64,000 bases of DNA from Pseudisothecium myosuroides (GCA_951799445.1 OX637293.1:18786001-18850000); one strand, 5' to 3'; counted from the stretch's first letter, positions 11,343 to 23,386 are shown. The notes: generated by a model not told the origin, from the sequence alone. Made by a program: numbers and translations.

Positions 11343-13301
11343 GACGGGCCAGGGGAAAGCGGTCAAATTACCAGTTCTTGTTGCAATCTGAAATTCGGTT
11401 GGATTTGCTTGAGAATACAGTAATCTGAGGATTTTTATTTTTTTTTCAATTTAAAAAAAAATTCTGTCTTCAGTTTTTTCAATATTTTTAATTCCATCTT
11501 CAATGTTTTCAAAAAATATTAAATTATAAATTTTGTGATACTTTGAAAATAGCATTGCAAACGTTTAAAGTGCATCACTTTGGAGCTTTTTCTATCAAAA
11601 TTTTCTTGGCGTGAACTCAAGAAATACAACAATTACACCATGATGTTTAGTACCAGTACAACAATACCTTCAAGTCCTCTAAAAAATTTAAGTATTTTGT
11701 ACTTACTATAATTTTTATAAAGAAATTACTTTAAAGAAGTGTATAAAATTATTTCAATGTTTTGAATTATGAAAATTTGAAAATTTATATATACTAAAAT
11801 AATTTTATATATTTTAATAAATGAGAAAAATATCAATTTTTTGAAATATATGTTTTAATATACAAAGCTGAAGAAGTTTGTCCAAACAAGAAGTTTATTT
11901 GTTAAAAATGATTTCATTTTTGGACTAATACATGCAATCTTCCTTTCTACAATAATTTGGAAACTCATGCATCAACCACTATGGAGCCGCAATGTCCTTT
12001 TAGAGTTAAACCATGCCTACCTTACAGTGCTTTGACGTCTATATCATGAATGATGAATATATACCATGCCTACCTCTTACATGCATTCTTCCCTTCTACA
12101 ATAATTTGGAAAGCTATGCATCAACCATTGTGGGGCTGCAATGTCCATTTACCGTGCCTACCCTACATGACCTCTATATCATGAATAATTAATGAAGTGT
12201 TTTTTATCAATCTTTTATAACGCTATTACTTATGGAACAATCAACTACACAATGCAAGTCTCTATCTTTGTAGCAATGATTTGCTTTCAAGTCAACCATC
12301 CTCTTTAAACTTCTTTACAATCATGTAGCTTTTGGCAATGCCAAGTCTCTACCTTTTGGAAACTGTAATCCAACACTCTATGCATAGTGAAGTAGGATTT
12401 AAGAGTTGCAAACAACAAAAGAACCCCAAGCCCCAAACTTGTAGAATGATGTCAAATTTGCAATGTTTATGAGTTCAAATATAAATTCAAAAATTCCAAA
12501 TATAGACATGTGAATGTAAGTGCGATAAATAAGGTAAAAACACCAAAAAGCAACATTTGCCATCCTCCAACACCTAAAAAAGACCTTGAAAGAACACTTT
12601 CATGACTCAAAAACACAACTTTTCAAAAGCAACCGATGAGAGACAAGGAGTTTTTGGAAGCGACCAATGAAAATTGAGACATTTCATGCTTCAAGGGCGT
12701 CCATTCACGTCGAGTCTAGTACTATGTATAGGCTACCCTATTTACTCAACTTTGAAAATTTGTTAAATATCACTAGAGTATTGGAAAATTACAAAATCAC
12801 TTGGAGTGCACTTATCTTGAGTTTGCTAACAATTTCATCAATTTATTTAAGCCATTCTACCTTTGAGATAATGGGACCAAAGAAATGTTGTTTTTAAGTG
12901 TTTCTATTTTAAGTTCCTGCATTTGGCCCAAGGTGAAAATTGAAAGTCACCCCACGAGTGCAATAAATTCTACACTAGGATATTGAGTTAGGAATCGGAT
13001 GGCATCAATCTACTGCAATAGTGGATGGATGTGGATGTGAATTATTCATCCACTTTTATTTATCTTCTCTGATCTATTGGTTTTAGGATTTTCTTTGTCT
13101 GAAAAGAAGACAAATGTTTGTTTTTTTATATTATTTTCTGCAAGTGCAAAAAGGGAGAGTGATGAAGTTGTTTACATGTATGGGCTTGGATGAAATGTAC
13201 AAAATATGGATGAAAATTCACTCATCCCAAATATGTGCATTCTTTTAAATAACCAATATCAAACCTAGATTTGGTAGCAATTTTATAATTTATTCTATTG
13301 A

Positions 13302-14108
13302 TTAACCCCTAAAGAACCAAGGCCTCTTTTTTGCCAAAAAGACATTCAAAAATGCCATTCCTATTGCAAAGAGTTAAAAATTTGAAAATTGATTTTTTTT
13401 TGCACATCTAACTATAGGATCTTACACCTAACTAGTATGAAAATGTGTGAAAAGAAATTCAGAAATTTTGACCGCACAAATTGCAAGACATTTGTGTTTA
13501 AAGTGAAAAAATAGATTTCTCAGCACCTTGCGTGACTAGATTATTGCCTTTGAACCTTCTTAACTAAATTTTTTTGTACTACAAAGTTTTGAGATTTAAA
13601 ACTTTATATTGGGAAATAGAGTTGAGATTCTAGGAAAAATAAAAAATATAGATTAAAACTTAATTTTCATTGTTAATTTTTTTTTTGTAGAAGTAGGTAC
13701 AAGATAGAAGGAAAATCTAAATTATTAATATCTCTACAATGGAATTCAAACACACGAATTTCAAAGGTAAGATTGTTCCAGCAAGAAAACTAAACCATGT
13801 GGAAAATGATCTAATTGCCTAAAAACAAAGCTTTCCATGTAGACAAAAATACAATCTTTGAGAATTTTATTTATTTTTAATTCAAATTTGTGAAAAAAAA
13901 CCCGGATTGGTCTCCTTTGTTTTGAGATTATTCGGGCATAACTCTTGTTTCTAGGGACGATTTGAAAAAACAAGTTATTTTCCCTCAACGTTAATCACTT
14001 TCTCTATGTTCAAAAAAAATTCAAAAAATCATGAAAAGAATTGAGACCATATGTGCTGCCTGAAATCCAATTTGTCCTCCAAAGGAACAATAGTCCTTTA
14101 GGGATTAA
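13302..14108. mobile_element. piggyBac-like element, long subfamily
   Basis: TTAA then CCCCTAAAGAACC at the left; GTCCTTTAGGGA then TTAA... at the right (ATTAA). The left interior ('ttgccaaaaagacattcaaa', 'atgccattcctattgcaaag') matches 34121-35058 and, inverted, 44465-45396. It is about 130 bp shorter than those copies. Only chance open frames. Confidence 0.65.
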
Positions 14109-14639
14109 AAAAGGATCTTTCTACAAAGAATTTTCTAAAATATTTTTTATATCTCTCTTAAGAAAATTGATTTAGGTATCTTCATTGCACCCCTGCGACT
14201 AGTTGATATTTATGAAAATTGTTATTAAAAAAAAACTAGTCTCCTTCACCATGTTGTTTGGGGTCATATTTCTTTATTATATCAAGTTCTCCAAATCACT
14301 TCTTAGATTTAATTTAGGCAGACTCTTGAACTTATTTTATATGTTTATAAAATAATGCTCTTGAAGACATTCATGATTTCAAAGTAGATGGTAGGACTCT
14401 AATAGGTTAAAGGTTAAATCAACAATGGTATCTCCACCTTCAGCCCAATATTATAAAGGTTTGGTTTTCACTATGTCTTAAGTCCTATCAAATTTTTAAA
14501 ATTTGATTGGTGGATAGCTAAGAATCAAAACCTAGGACTTTACACAAAGTCCCATGGCATGATGCACTCAAAAATGCCTACATTACAATTATTTTAATGA
14601 GGTTGGGCCAAATGAAGTGGGACTTGTAGTCCAAGTTCG
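14109..14639. other. Intergenic, nothing recognised
   Basis: AT-rich sequence without a gene, terminal repeats or low-complexity arrays that I could identify. Confidence 0.45.
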
Positions 14640-15885
14640 TCACAAAGTTGGAACCTTACGAAATGTCAATGATTATTGTGTGGTTACTATTGTTTCAGGG
14701 ATGCACACGTTAATTGTACACAGTTTTTGCACAAGTGTAAAAATCCTACAAAAATCCTACAACCCGCCATGTGGCAACCACCACAAATAGTGATGCCACC
14801 AAGGTTTGAACCATGGACCTCCAAGTTGAGGCCCAAGGTTCTCAATAATCCAATGCACCACAACTCACACATGTGTCCAAAGTAGGAGTTGGAAGTTATT
14901 TACCAAGTTTTTGCAATTTTTTTCCAAGTGCTTTGTAAAACCAGCAGACTTTAGACCTCATTTAGGCATAGTAAATCAATTTTTTTCAAAAACTTTGAAC
15001 TAAGAAAAGTTGTAAAATGAAATTAACTTTCACCTCCAAAAATCCGTTTGTGATTCAGAGATTTTTATAAAAAGTTATGGACAAAATTCAGAGACAGATT
15101 TGTAAATGAAAAAAAATTGTCCATTCCGACCTGTCTCTGAATTTTGTCCATAACTTTTTATAAAAATCTTTGAATCACAAACGGATTTTTGGAAGTGAAA
15201 GTTAATTTCATTTTACAACTTTTCTTAGTTCAAAGTTTTTTGAAAAAAATTGATTTACTATGCCTAAATGAGGTCTAAATTCTGCTAGTTTTACAAAGCA
15301 CTTGGAAAAAATTGCAAAAACTTGGTAAATAACTTCCAACTCCTACTTTGGACACATGTGTGAGTTGGTGGTGCATTGGATTATTAAGAACCTTGGGCCT
15401 CAATTTGGAGGTCCACGGTTCAAACCTTGGTGGCATCACTATTTGTGGTGGTTGCCACATGGCGGGTTGTAGGATTTTTGTAGGATTTTTACACTTGTGC
15501 AAAAATTGTAGGCATCAGGGCTTTTTTTTCATTTTTGAAGAAGTGCCATAGTGGCGATATAAAATGTTATAGTGGTGCTCCAAATTGCAACATTCATCCA
15601 CTTATTGGATGTATAGTATGGTTTTCATCCACAATTAGGCAATTTCATCTAATATATTTTTTAATTTCAAAGTTGTCTGGCGATTTCATCCAATTTTTTT
15701 GGCATTTTTTATAACCTTTTTTAGCCAGATTTTTTTTCTGGTGCATCTGGCACCAAAAAGCCAAAAAAAAAAGCCCTGGTGGGCATCGTAACAATGCGAT
15801 AAAATTGTAAATTAACGTGTGCATCCCTGAAACAATAGTAACCGCACAATAATCATTGACATTTTGTAGGGTTCCAACTTTGTGA
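14640..15885. mobile_element. Long foldback (hairpin) element, copy 1
   Basis: The left arm 14640-15100 returns inverted as 15130-15885 with few differences once a 290-bp insertion (15511-15800) is removed from the right arm; the loop is only about 30 bp. Outer ends are CACAAAGTTGGAACC and GGTTCCAACTTTGTGA. The part near the loop ('gttatggacaaaattcagag') is shared with the second foldback at 62514-63086. Each arm carries GGTTCAAACC, a tRNA B-box-like motif. A transcript would fold into a roughly 450-bp duplex. Confidence 0.75.
15511..15800. mobile_element. Mutator-like MITE nested in the foldback arm
   Basis: The insert is flanked by the same 9 bases, AAAATTGTA, at 15502-15510 and 15801-15809. 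It begins GGCATCAGGGCTTTTTTTT and near the other end has AAAAAAGCCCTGGTGGGC, a short imperfect inverted pair. The uninterrupted left arm of the foldback is an empty-site control. A 9-bp duplication is typical of Mutator-like elements; 8-bp hAT duplication is a less good fit. Confidence 0.65.
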
Positions 15886-16099
15886 TGGGATCTCGTAAAA
15901 ACAAAGTTCCAACTTTAATTCCAAATCCCATTATTGTATTGTCTTTATGTGAGAAGAATGACACCAAAACCAACATCTTTGTAGAATGATTTTATCTAGA
16001 AATATATTAATTGCAGAGTGAATGCAAAAAGTGCTCTAGAAAAATATAAAAATTGACTTTTTGATCCATTACAGAACATAGTCTATATTCTCTATATGA

Positions 16100-16355
16100 T
16101 ACTCCCTCCGTCCCAAAATGATTGTCCACAATTTTGTTAGTATTTTTTTGAGCCAATTTCATTGATCATATTGTAAAAAACATAATTAAAACAAATTCCA
16201 AATTTTATATTACTAAAATCAATGAACAACATTGCATGTGTTCATTGCAACCTAAATTAAATTAGCCACAAGAAAGTATTTTTTTGACTTACTCAAAAAA
16301 ACCTTAAAAAAACATAACATTCAAAGTGGACAATCAATTCGGGACGGAGAGAGTA
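16100..16355. mobile_element. Stowaway-like MITE
   Basis: TA then CTCCCTCCGTCCCAAAATGA at the left, TCGGGACGGAGAGAG then TA at the right. The CTCCCTCCGTCCC terminus and TA duplication are the hallmark of Stowaway (Tc1/mariner-derived) MITEs. Inner GATTGTCCAC/GTGGACAATC extends the inverted repeats. 256 bp. Confidence 0.8.
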
Positions 16356-16757
16356 TTATACATGAGAAAAAATATGGATTTGGAGTAGATTTGGATTTGA
16401 CTTTTACACTATGAAGCTCCAAGTCCTACATATGATATTTTTAATTCATCTTCTACAACCCAAGAAAGTTGGGATCTAGCTATGAAGTGGGACTTTGAGA
16501 ATTGGACTTGGTACACAGTGAGAATATAAGCAACAACCGATTGAGAAGACAATTTATGACCACAAATGTACGTTTCTTTATCCATTTCTCCCACGTGCTA
16601 GGACCTCCTTTTGGTCTAGGATTTCTTTTTTACAAGATCTGACCTCGACATGCACATCTTGAAAGTCGCATTCATGACCATTTTTCATCTATATTTTCAT
16701 CTACTCCTACATGCTATTGATTTGGGCCTTGGATTTTCTTTCCTAGGATGTACAATA

Positions 16758-17789
16758 TTAAGAGCATCTCTATTGGAGCACAAAATACTAGTTTGGCAAG
16801 GAGTTTGTTGCATCTAGGTTTCTTCCTCAATCCCACTTGTCGAAGACTTAAGGGTTTTTCAATGCAAGGCCTCACTAAATTTTGATAACCGCACTTGAAG
16901 CTGCAAGGCCCTACACGTTTGACCTTGCCATCCATCTGACATAAAATGAGCTCCTAATTTGGAGCCTTGACTGCTATGCGGGGAGTTGTTGCTACTTTTA
17001 GCCTATTCCATTAGCCTTGCTTCTTCCACATCAACCTACAATTTGGGTTAGTGTGCATTGGAATTCGGGATTGCATAGACTACTAGTGGAGGCCTAGTTG
17101 GAGCATCCCCACATCCACTCCGTATACCTTGCGAGGGCACATTGGCTCGGGGTTGGGAGCCAAAATCCCCCCACTTTGGAATTGGCCCCGGTTTTTTAAG
17201 CACCAAGCGTACTGGATTTTACTTTGAATATCCAAGCTTTGCTTGGATGGGGAAGGTTTTCAGTGAGCTTGGAATTGACCAATTTTTGCAATTTTTTCCT
17301 TGTTTTATAAGTGAGTTGTTGTTTCTCATAATGGCGGGACACATTGAGTTAGGGCTTACTCAATCACTCTGCTAATTTAAGGTGCATTGCAATTGGAATT
17401 CAATAGCTTCATTCAATGCAATCATCGCGATGGCAATTCTGACCACTTATTTTCACCATTAGAACTAGTTGAAGTCCTGGCCCATGCTCTGGGGATTAGG
17501 TCCAGCTTACATATGAGTCCAGTGGGCAAAGAAAGCAACTAAGAGACAAGAACAGTGCCACCGATGATCGGCAAGCGTGGAAGTAAGAGGGAGAGTTCTA
17601 CTGATACCGGTGTATTCCATACTGTAGAAGTAGCATAAAAGTTCTTTTTATATTTCAACCCTGTTGACTCCTCCCACCTACCGATATATGTAAGGAGGCC
17701 CTTACTTCCTAGGCATTTAGCAATAACAAGGCTTGCCACCATCGCATTCCCTTGGGTATTTCACTGCCCTACAGTGACAATGCTCTTAA
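16758..17789. mobile_element. Possible Harbinger-like element, GAGCATC ends
   Basis: The left end reads TTAAGAGCATCTCTATTGG and the right end reads ACAATGCTCTTAA, flanked by TTAA on both sides. The inverted match is only about 9 bp and the span is 1032 bp, so the pairing is uncertain. A clearer element with GAGCATCC ends is at 41068-41474. No coding potential seen inside. Confidence 0.35.
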
Positions 17790-17883
17790 GAGACAAGGCC
17801 TTGATTGGAACAAGGAGACACCAAGTTTTCCAAACTAGAGCAATCACACACCAAGTTTTTTGTTGGTAGAGATGTTGTACCGT

Positions 17884-18399
17884 ACAGTGCCCTACAAAAA
17901 GTTCTTACACTGCCTTTTTATTCCTATATAAACACATCCATTTTCAAATGCTACTTTTCACAATTTTAATGCAATTCTTGCATAATTGCATTCCGATGTA
18001 GTCTTAATCATGCATACCAAATCTCAACTTCAAAAAAGCAAACTCCATTTTCTGTAAATTTTTTCATTTTATTTTCATGGGTTAGAAAACATTGGTAATG
18101 AATTTTTTAAATTTGATTGTGGAGATATGCAGGGAACATCCATATACACATCTTTCCTTCAACAAGCATTTCTAAAAGAGTTTCACAATTATCACGTGAA
18201 ACCATGAAAATAAAATTAAAAAATTCACCAAAGATGGAGTTTTGCTTTTTTGAAGTTGAAATTTGGTATGCATGATTGGGACTACATAGGAATGCAATGA
18301 TGCAAGAATTGCATCAAAATTGTGAAAAGTAGCATTTGAAAATGGAGGTGTTTGTATGGGAACAAAAAGGTAGTGCAAGAACTTTTGGTAGGGCACTAT
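17884..18399. mobile_element. TIR element with CAGTGCCCTAC ends, copy 1
   Basis: TACAGTGCCCTACAAAAAG at the left and CTTTTGGTAGGGCACTATA at the right. The inverted repeats run inward for nearly 200 bp on each side (both carry the 'cttcaaaaaagcaaa' stretch), so it is also hairpin-forming. It abuts a related element that starts at the same TA. Confidence 0.6.
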
Positions 18400-19873
18400 A
18401 CAGTGGCCTACTAAAAAGATAAGTGATGGCAATTTGAACAATTAGTTTTCTTTGCATAATGTAAAATAGAGTTGACATTTTTTGTTTTGCATATTCAACA
18501 TTGATATCTTATGCAATCCCAATCAACCATACCAAATTTCAACTTCAAAAAAGCAAAACTCCATTTTTGGTGAATTTTTTTAATTTGATTTTCATGATTT
18601 TACATGAAAACTCATTGAATAACGTTGGTGATGAATTTTTTTTAACTTGATTGGGGAGATATGCAGGAAACCTCCATACGCACATCTTTCCTTCAACAAT
18701 CATCTCCAAAAAAAATTCTTAACCCCTAAAGGACCAACATGCCTTTTTTGGCAACATAGAAATTTTAGGCAGGTACGTGTGACTGGAGATTTGCATATTT
18801 TGGGCTGAAATTTTTACAAAAGGTGGGGACGAGGAATATCTTTCATATGCACCAAATTTCATGACATTTGGAAATACAAGTCAAAAGTTATGGCCTAATA
18901 TGTTGTTTGTTTCTCAACTCGGGCAGTCTGGGCAGATAAAAAAAAATCACTTTTTTCAAAAATAAAAATTTAAAATTGGTTTATTAGATTTATATGTATG
19001 TGGAAAGCTTTGAATCATTTCATTCTGATCAATGAGTCAAACGTTATGAGGATTTTTAGTTTGCAAGCAGTTATGGATTGTCTCCTCTAAAATAAACTTT
19101 GAAGTCGTTTTTTTCACTCAATTTTCAATATTTTTCAAAATAAAATAAAATTGTAGGATGTAGATTGTTTATTACAACATTGCAACCATTGGGATTGGCA
19201 TTTTTCAATTCCATAATTAACTTCTTAACAATTTAGTGTTTTGAACCATTCTCTACTTCTTTCTACTTACTATTTTTCCTATATGTTGTACAATTCCAAA
19301 TAATCTGAAATTTTTCAAACATGTAGCTAACTTGCCCTGAAGAATGAATCCAAAGAAGCACAACCATTTTGGAAATTTTAACATAATAATCTGACCTTCT
19401 GAAGTGCAGCTGCCCGGTTTTTTGCAGGGCCAAAAAAAGGACTTTTGCCACTTCAAACGCTAATATCTTGCAATCTACACAGTGGAAATTTCTGAAATTT
19501 TTTCCACATATTCTCAAACTAGAGTACTACAAGATCCTAAGATTACATGTGTCCAAAAATGATATTTTTCAAAAATTTGGTACTTGTACTAGAAATGGCA
19601 GTTTTGGAGCATTTTTGGTGAGAACATAGTCAAGGAACTTTAGGGGTTAATTCCCTTGAGAGATTTCCATTTTGACTTGATTTTGCCCTTAGTTTGAAAA
19701 TAAATATCTCTTTATTGTAGTTAGATTTTCGCATTTTTCCTTCTTACTACAACTAATCTCCGTACATAGGAGTGTGATGGTACAATATCTTTGCAAAAAA
19801 CTAATTTTAATAAAGAGATATTTCTTTTCAAAATTGAGGGTAAAATCACGTATCTTTTTGGTAGGCCACTGTA
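18399..19873. mobile_element. TIR element with CAGTGGCCTAC ends, copy 2, carrying a nested element
   Basis: TACAGTGGCCTACTAAAAAG at the left; ATCTTTTTGGTAGGCCACTGTA at the right (about 22 bp inverted). Without the nested TTAA element at 18719-19650 the host would be about 543 bp, matching the 516 bp of its neighbour 17884-18399, with which it shares the 'cataccaaatttcaacttc' region. Confidence 0.6.
18719..19650. mobile_element. piggyBac-like element, 'GGCAACATAG' subfamily
   Basis: TTAA then CCCCTAAAGGACCAACATG at the left; GGAACTTTAGGGG then TTAA at the right. It matches 27769-29287 in the same orientation and 54036-54949 inverted (shared 'ttttttggcaacatag' and 'cttgcaatctacacagtgga'). 932 bp, nested in the CAGTGGCC element. 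Open frames are short and overlapping, and none resembles a transposase. Confidence 0.7.
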
Positions 19874-20001
19874 CAATACAGTAAGCTTCTGGAAGTGAAA
19901 TAGGTTGACCTGGGTGCAAGGTGGCCGGAGTTGTTCCAGTTGACCTGTTACGGGCTGGATTGGAAAAAAGAAGAACTGAAGAAAAGAACTATCGATAGCA
20001 T

Positions 20002-20288
20002 TAAGGTAACTACACCTAAAAGCGACCCTTTTCTAAAAGCGTCCCCTGGATATTCTTGCCTAAAATGTACTTCCACTATTCATGAGAGTCTAGGGTCGAT
20101 TTTAGAACAACCTATTTTCAGCACTTCAAAAATTTGTAGTTTATTCACACGGTATTCAAAAAATGCATTCTAAGAGAATCTAAAATCCCCTTGCAACTAC
20201 CAAGAAGACCCCACAAAAAGTTTTTCAATATAATATTAGGAACCATGCTGAATTGTTTAACTGTGCGATTTTGGGTGTAGTTACCTTA
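20002..20288. mobile_element. TAAGGTA-family MITE
   Basis: TTAAGGTAACTACACCTAAA at the left and TTTTGGGTGTAGTTACCTTAG at the right: inverted repeats of about 20 bp with one difference, continuing weakly inward (AGCGAC and GTGCGA). TA flanks both sides. 287 bp, non-coding. Confidence 0.65.
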
Positions 20289-20596
20289 GAGCCAAATTGC
20301 TGCATATCAAATAAATCCGGATTGCATTTGATGCACCCTCCGTCCCAACATCTCCCAGTCAAGTCTTGTACTGTTGGTACAACAACAATAAGGCCAAGTT
20401 GGGTTATTTCTTTATCCATAGCATGTTGTTTGATTCTTCCTGCCCATGACAACTGCGACAAACAAGTACCAGTCAGAGTGGTGTGGTTTATTGGTATTTT
20501 GGATCCACTAGTTTCTCGTTGGACCTTTTTCTCACTTCTGACTGATGGTTTTGCACATGGATTTGTGACATACTGGAGACAATGGCACAAATAAGG

Positions 20597-20825
20597 TTAA
20601 CCCTTGAAAGACGCGGCGGCCATTTTCTGGTTGATGAATGACAAAGAATCTTTGTACGTAGGACAGAAGTGCAATTGTTCATCCTTGGAATTTTGTACAA
20701 AAAGGGAAATCTTGTACAATAGTTTGACCTCTAGTGTGCAATTTTGAATATTTTATAGTAGATGATGTCACACAATAGCAAAAGGGATGATTTCTACAGT
20801 CACCAGCCCGGCGTTCAAGGGTTAA
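20597..20825. mobile_element. piggyBac-like MITE, short subfamily
   Basis: TTAA then CCCTTGAAAGACGC at the left; GGCGTTCAAGGG then TTAA at the right. The interior ('ggacagaagtgcaattgttc', 'ggaattttgta') is the same as 3922-4150. 229 bp, with intact TTAA at both sides. Confidence 0.7.
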
Positions 20826-21120
20826 GTCTATCCACCCCTTGTTTGGAGTTGAAAATTTGAACCAGTGAAGAATAAGAAATGACGAGTGTTGGAAGGGCAA
20901 CAAGAGTACGTGTGGAATTGGTCGCAATGGCGGAAGCTCTGAAAGTGGACAGTTTTCGATACATCCAATTTCAACCCCTTTCTAAATGTATTCTAAAATC
21001 TAAATTTTTACCTTAGAACACATTAGATGGATTTTGAATTGGCTACAGCTACACAAAATAGTGAAATTGGGTGATTTTAGGTGTAGTTACTTTAGAGCAC
21101 ATTAGATGGCTATAGTAAGT

Positions 21121-21308
21121 TATAGTAGAACCTCTCTGATAGGTCCCGGTCCGGTCTGACAAATTGGTTTATAGAGGTTTATTGGCTTATGGAAGGTCAT
21201 TTTTAGTCACAACCTTTGTTATGTGGCCCAGTCTGGGACCAGTTGGACAAATTGGTTTGTGGAGGTTTATCTGCTTATAGAGGAACGACTTAGGGAGGTT
21301 CTACACTA
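21121..21308. mobile_element. Emigrant/pogo-like MITE
   Basis: TATAGTAGAACCTCTCTGAT at the left; TAGGGAGGTTCTACACTA at the right. The AGTA(G/A)AACCTCT terminus and TA flanks match the Emigrant family of plant MITEs, which derive from pogo-like Tc1/mariner transposons. The interior repeats the 'gaggtttattggcttat' motif. Confidence 0.65.
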
Positions 21309-21555
21309 AATAGTGAAATTGGGTTGCCTTGACAATTAGGTTGCCTTACCCCAGAGAAGTTACTCCTCATGACTAATGCTTATCTAGATGGAGGCACATG
21401 CCAATCTCTAATCCCGAGCCAGAAATCAAGGCACCAACCTATGCCATATATATAGTTCTTACTTTTCTACATCCTTCTAAAGTAACTATACACATTGATA
21501 TAGTGTAGAATGTTGAGAAAGTAGTGTGGGACAACCTAATTTCACTATTCAGTGT
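21303..21555. mobile_element. Tandem element, unit 1 of 3
   Basis: Starts ACACTAAATAGTGAAATTGG and ends CCTAATTTCACTATTCAGTG, so each unit has about 20-bp terminal inverted repeats. The interior includes 'gatggaggcacatgccaatc'. Units 2 and 3 follow directly in the same orientation. Confidence 0.65.
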
Positions 21556-21805
21556 ACAGTGAATAGTGAAATTGGATTGCCTTGACAATTAGGTTGCTAT
21601 ACCCAGATAAATTACCTCATGACTAATGCTTGTCCAGATGGAGGCACATGCCAATCTCTATTCCCGAGCCACAAATCAAGTGCACCAACCCATGCTATAC
21701 ACATAGTTTTTATTTTACCACATCCTTGTAAAGTAACAATACATATTGATATTGTGTAGAATGCTGAGAAAGTAGTGTGGGGCAACCTAATTTCACTATT
21801 CAGTG
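21556..21805. mobile_element. Tandem element, unit 2 of 3
   Basis: Begins CAGTGAATAGTGAAATTGG and ends GCAACCTAATTTCACTATTC plus AGTGT. It is near-identical to units 1 and 3 over about 250 bp, with scattered substitutions (for example 'acatccttgtaaagtaacaa' here versus 'acatccttctaaagtaacta'). Confidence 0.65.
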
Positions 21806-22060
21806 TACACTAAATAGTGAAATTGGGTTGCCTTGACAATTAGGTTGCCTTACCCCAAGAGAAATTACTCCTCATGGCTAATGCTTCTCTAGATGGAGGC
21901 ACATGCCAATCTCTAATCCTGAGCCAGAAATCAACGCACCAACCCATGCCACACACATAGTTCTTACTTTTCTGTATCCTTCTAAAGTAACTATGCACAT
22001 TGATATAGTGTAGAATGTTGAGAAAGAAGTGTGGGGCAACCTAATTTCACTATTCAGTGC
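21806..22060. mobile_element. Tandem element, unit 3 of 3
   Basis: Begins ACACTAAATAGTGAAATTGG and ends CCTAATTTCACTATTCAGTG. It closes the triplet; the sequence beyond it is unrelated and GC-richer. A diverged fourth copy is at 27186-27481. Confidence 0.65.
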
Positions 22061-23386
22061 AGTTATATTTCCCCATTTTCCCCAGCACCTACTGTAAGTT
22101 CGCCTAGCCTGGCAGTCCGTCCGTATGTTGACCTCTCCATCCGTCTGGCCCAGCCCCTCCCTCCCTCAGCTGGCTGGCCAGAACCCTAACTTATTAAATG
22201 GTATTTGGCCATTGATATTTCGAAAGCCCTCATGCAGACTTGGCGAAGTCACACACTCACCCGGCTCTCGAGAACGTGATGAGCCGTGAAGTCATGATGG
22301 AACGCAACTCAACTCAACTCAACCCCAGTTAAGTTAGGTCTGGACTCTGGACTCTGAAGGAGGCTGCGCTCCCTGAGCAAGCTCGGCAGCCGCTGTATGG
22401 AACGCCGTTCAAGCAGATGGTGCCATTTGTCAGGAAGCCATTGGGGAAGCTGACATGGCCAGCTGCGTTACACTAACTGCAGTTAAGGAATGATGGCGTC
22501 AGTGCTGGAGTATGTGATGTACCCGACCCTTCAGTTGGCTTTTGCTTTTTAGCTCTTTCCACTTTTGCAGGCGTTGGAGGGTGCCCCACTCTACCGACAT
22601 GCAACAAAATCTGCCCCGGAGCTTATTGTGTAAAAATAAGGTAACAAGTAATTAGTGCAGGTAGCAGCACCCATTTTCCTCCATGTACGAGAACCCCATT
22701 CCCTTTTACTGTCCATCAAGTGTCGAAACTCCAACCATCAGGTGGTTTTGTGGCCGTTGGATTCTCTGTCTCTTTGTTTATTGCATTGGCTTCGTGGTTT
22801 GCTCCTTATGGCTTAACAAGCAGTTATGGGTGTCCCACCTTAGTGCGTGACAAGAGTAGAATTTGTATGTTGGTTTCCAATGTTGGTTTGTATTAGTATT
22901 GCTCGAGGATGGAAAAAAACTGTTGGAGTTTTGACATTGTAGGAGTTTCAATCACAAGAAGTATAGGAAAAAAAATAGAGGAAGTTGAGGAAAGAGGTTG
23001 AGAAAAGAGGCAGGAGGAAAAGAGGAGTGCCAAAAATAAAAAGATGCTAAAAAATCTTTCTCACTTGGTTGAAAACCCAACTTATCAAGAATCCACTCTA
23101 CCATTTAGTCTTGATTTCCACTATTGGCAACAATGTCTGCAAGTATTCTAAATTTATAACATGTTCATTACATTGATATTTCTTTCAAATCTTGTCAAAC
23201 TTTGGAGGTAAAATAGAATACGGCTTGACAAGATTCCAAACATTATTTTATAAATTTTACAAGTTCTTCTTCTCTTCCCATTGTATAGTAATAAGAAGAG
23301 ACTTTCTTATTACAAAAACACAACAACTCTCATTTTGAAATTTAGATCTCTTCACTTGGCTAATTTTTTGCATTTGGGGTTGGACA
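22061..23386. other. Intergenic, GC-richer at 22070-22660, no gene found
   Basis: The stretch 22070-22660 has balanced composition, short CT-rich runs and a CAACT microrepeat near 22306, and could be a decayed gene flank. I found no open frame with family features. From 22870 the sequence is AT-rich. Confidence 0.4.

Larger units (their letters stand above)
10510..13301. other. Upstream region of oxygenase and AT-rich intergenic
   Basis: Bases 10510-11400 are GC-richer and should contain the promoter and 5' leader of the minus-strand oxygenase. From 11400 the sequence is AT-rich with short direct repeats, for example the 'cttctacaataatttggaaa' stretch near 11945 and 12095. No coding region was recognised; 12667-12897 is an open frame without family features. 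Confidence 0.45.
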
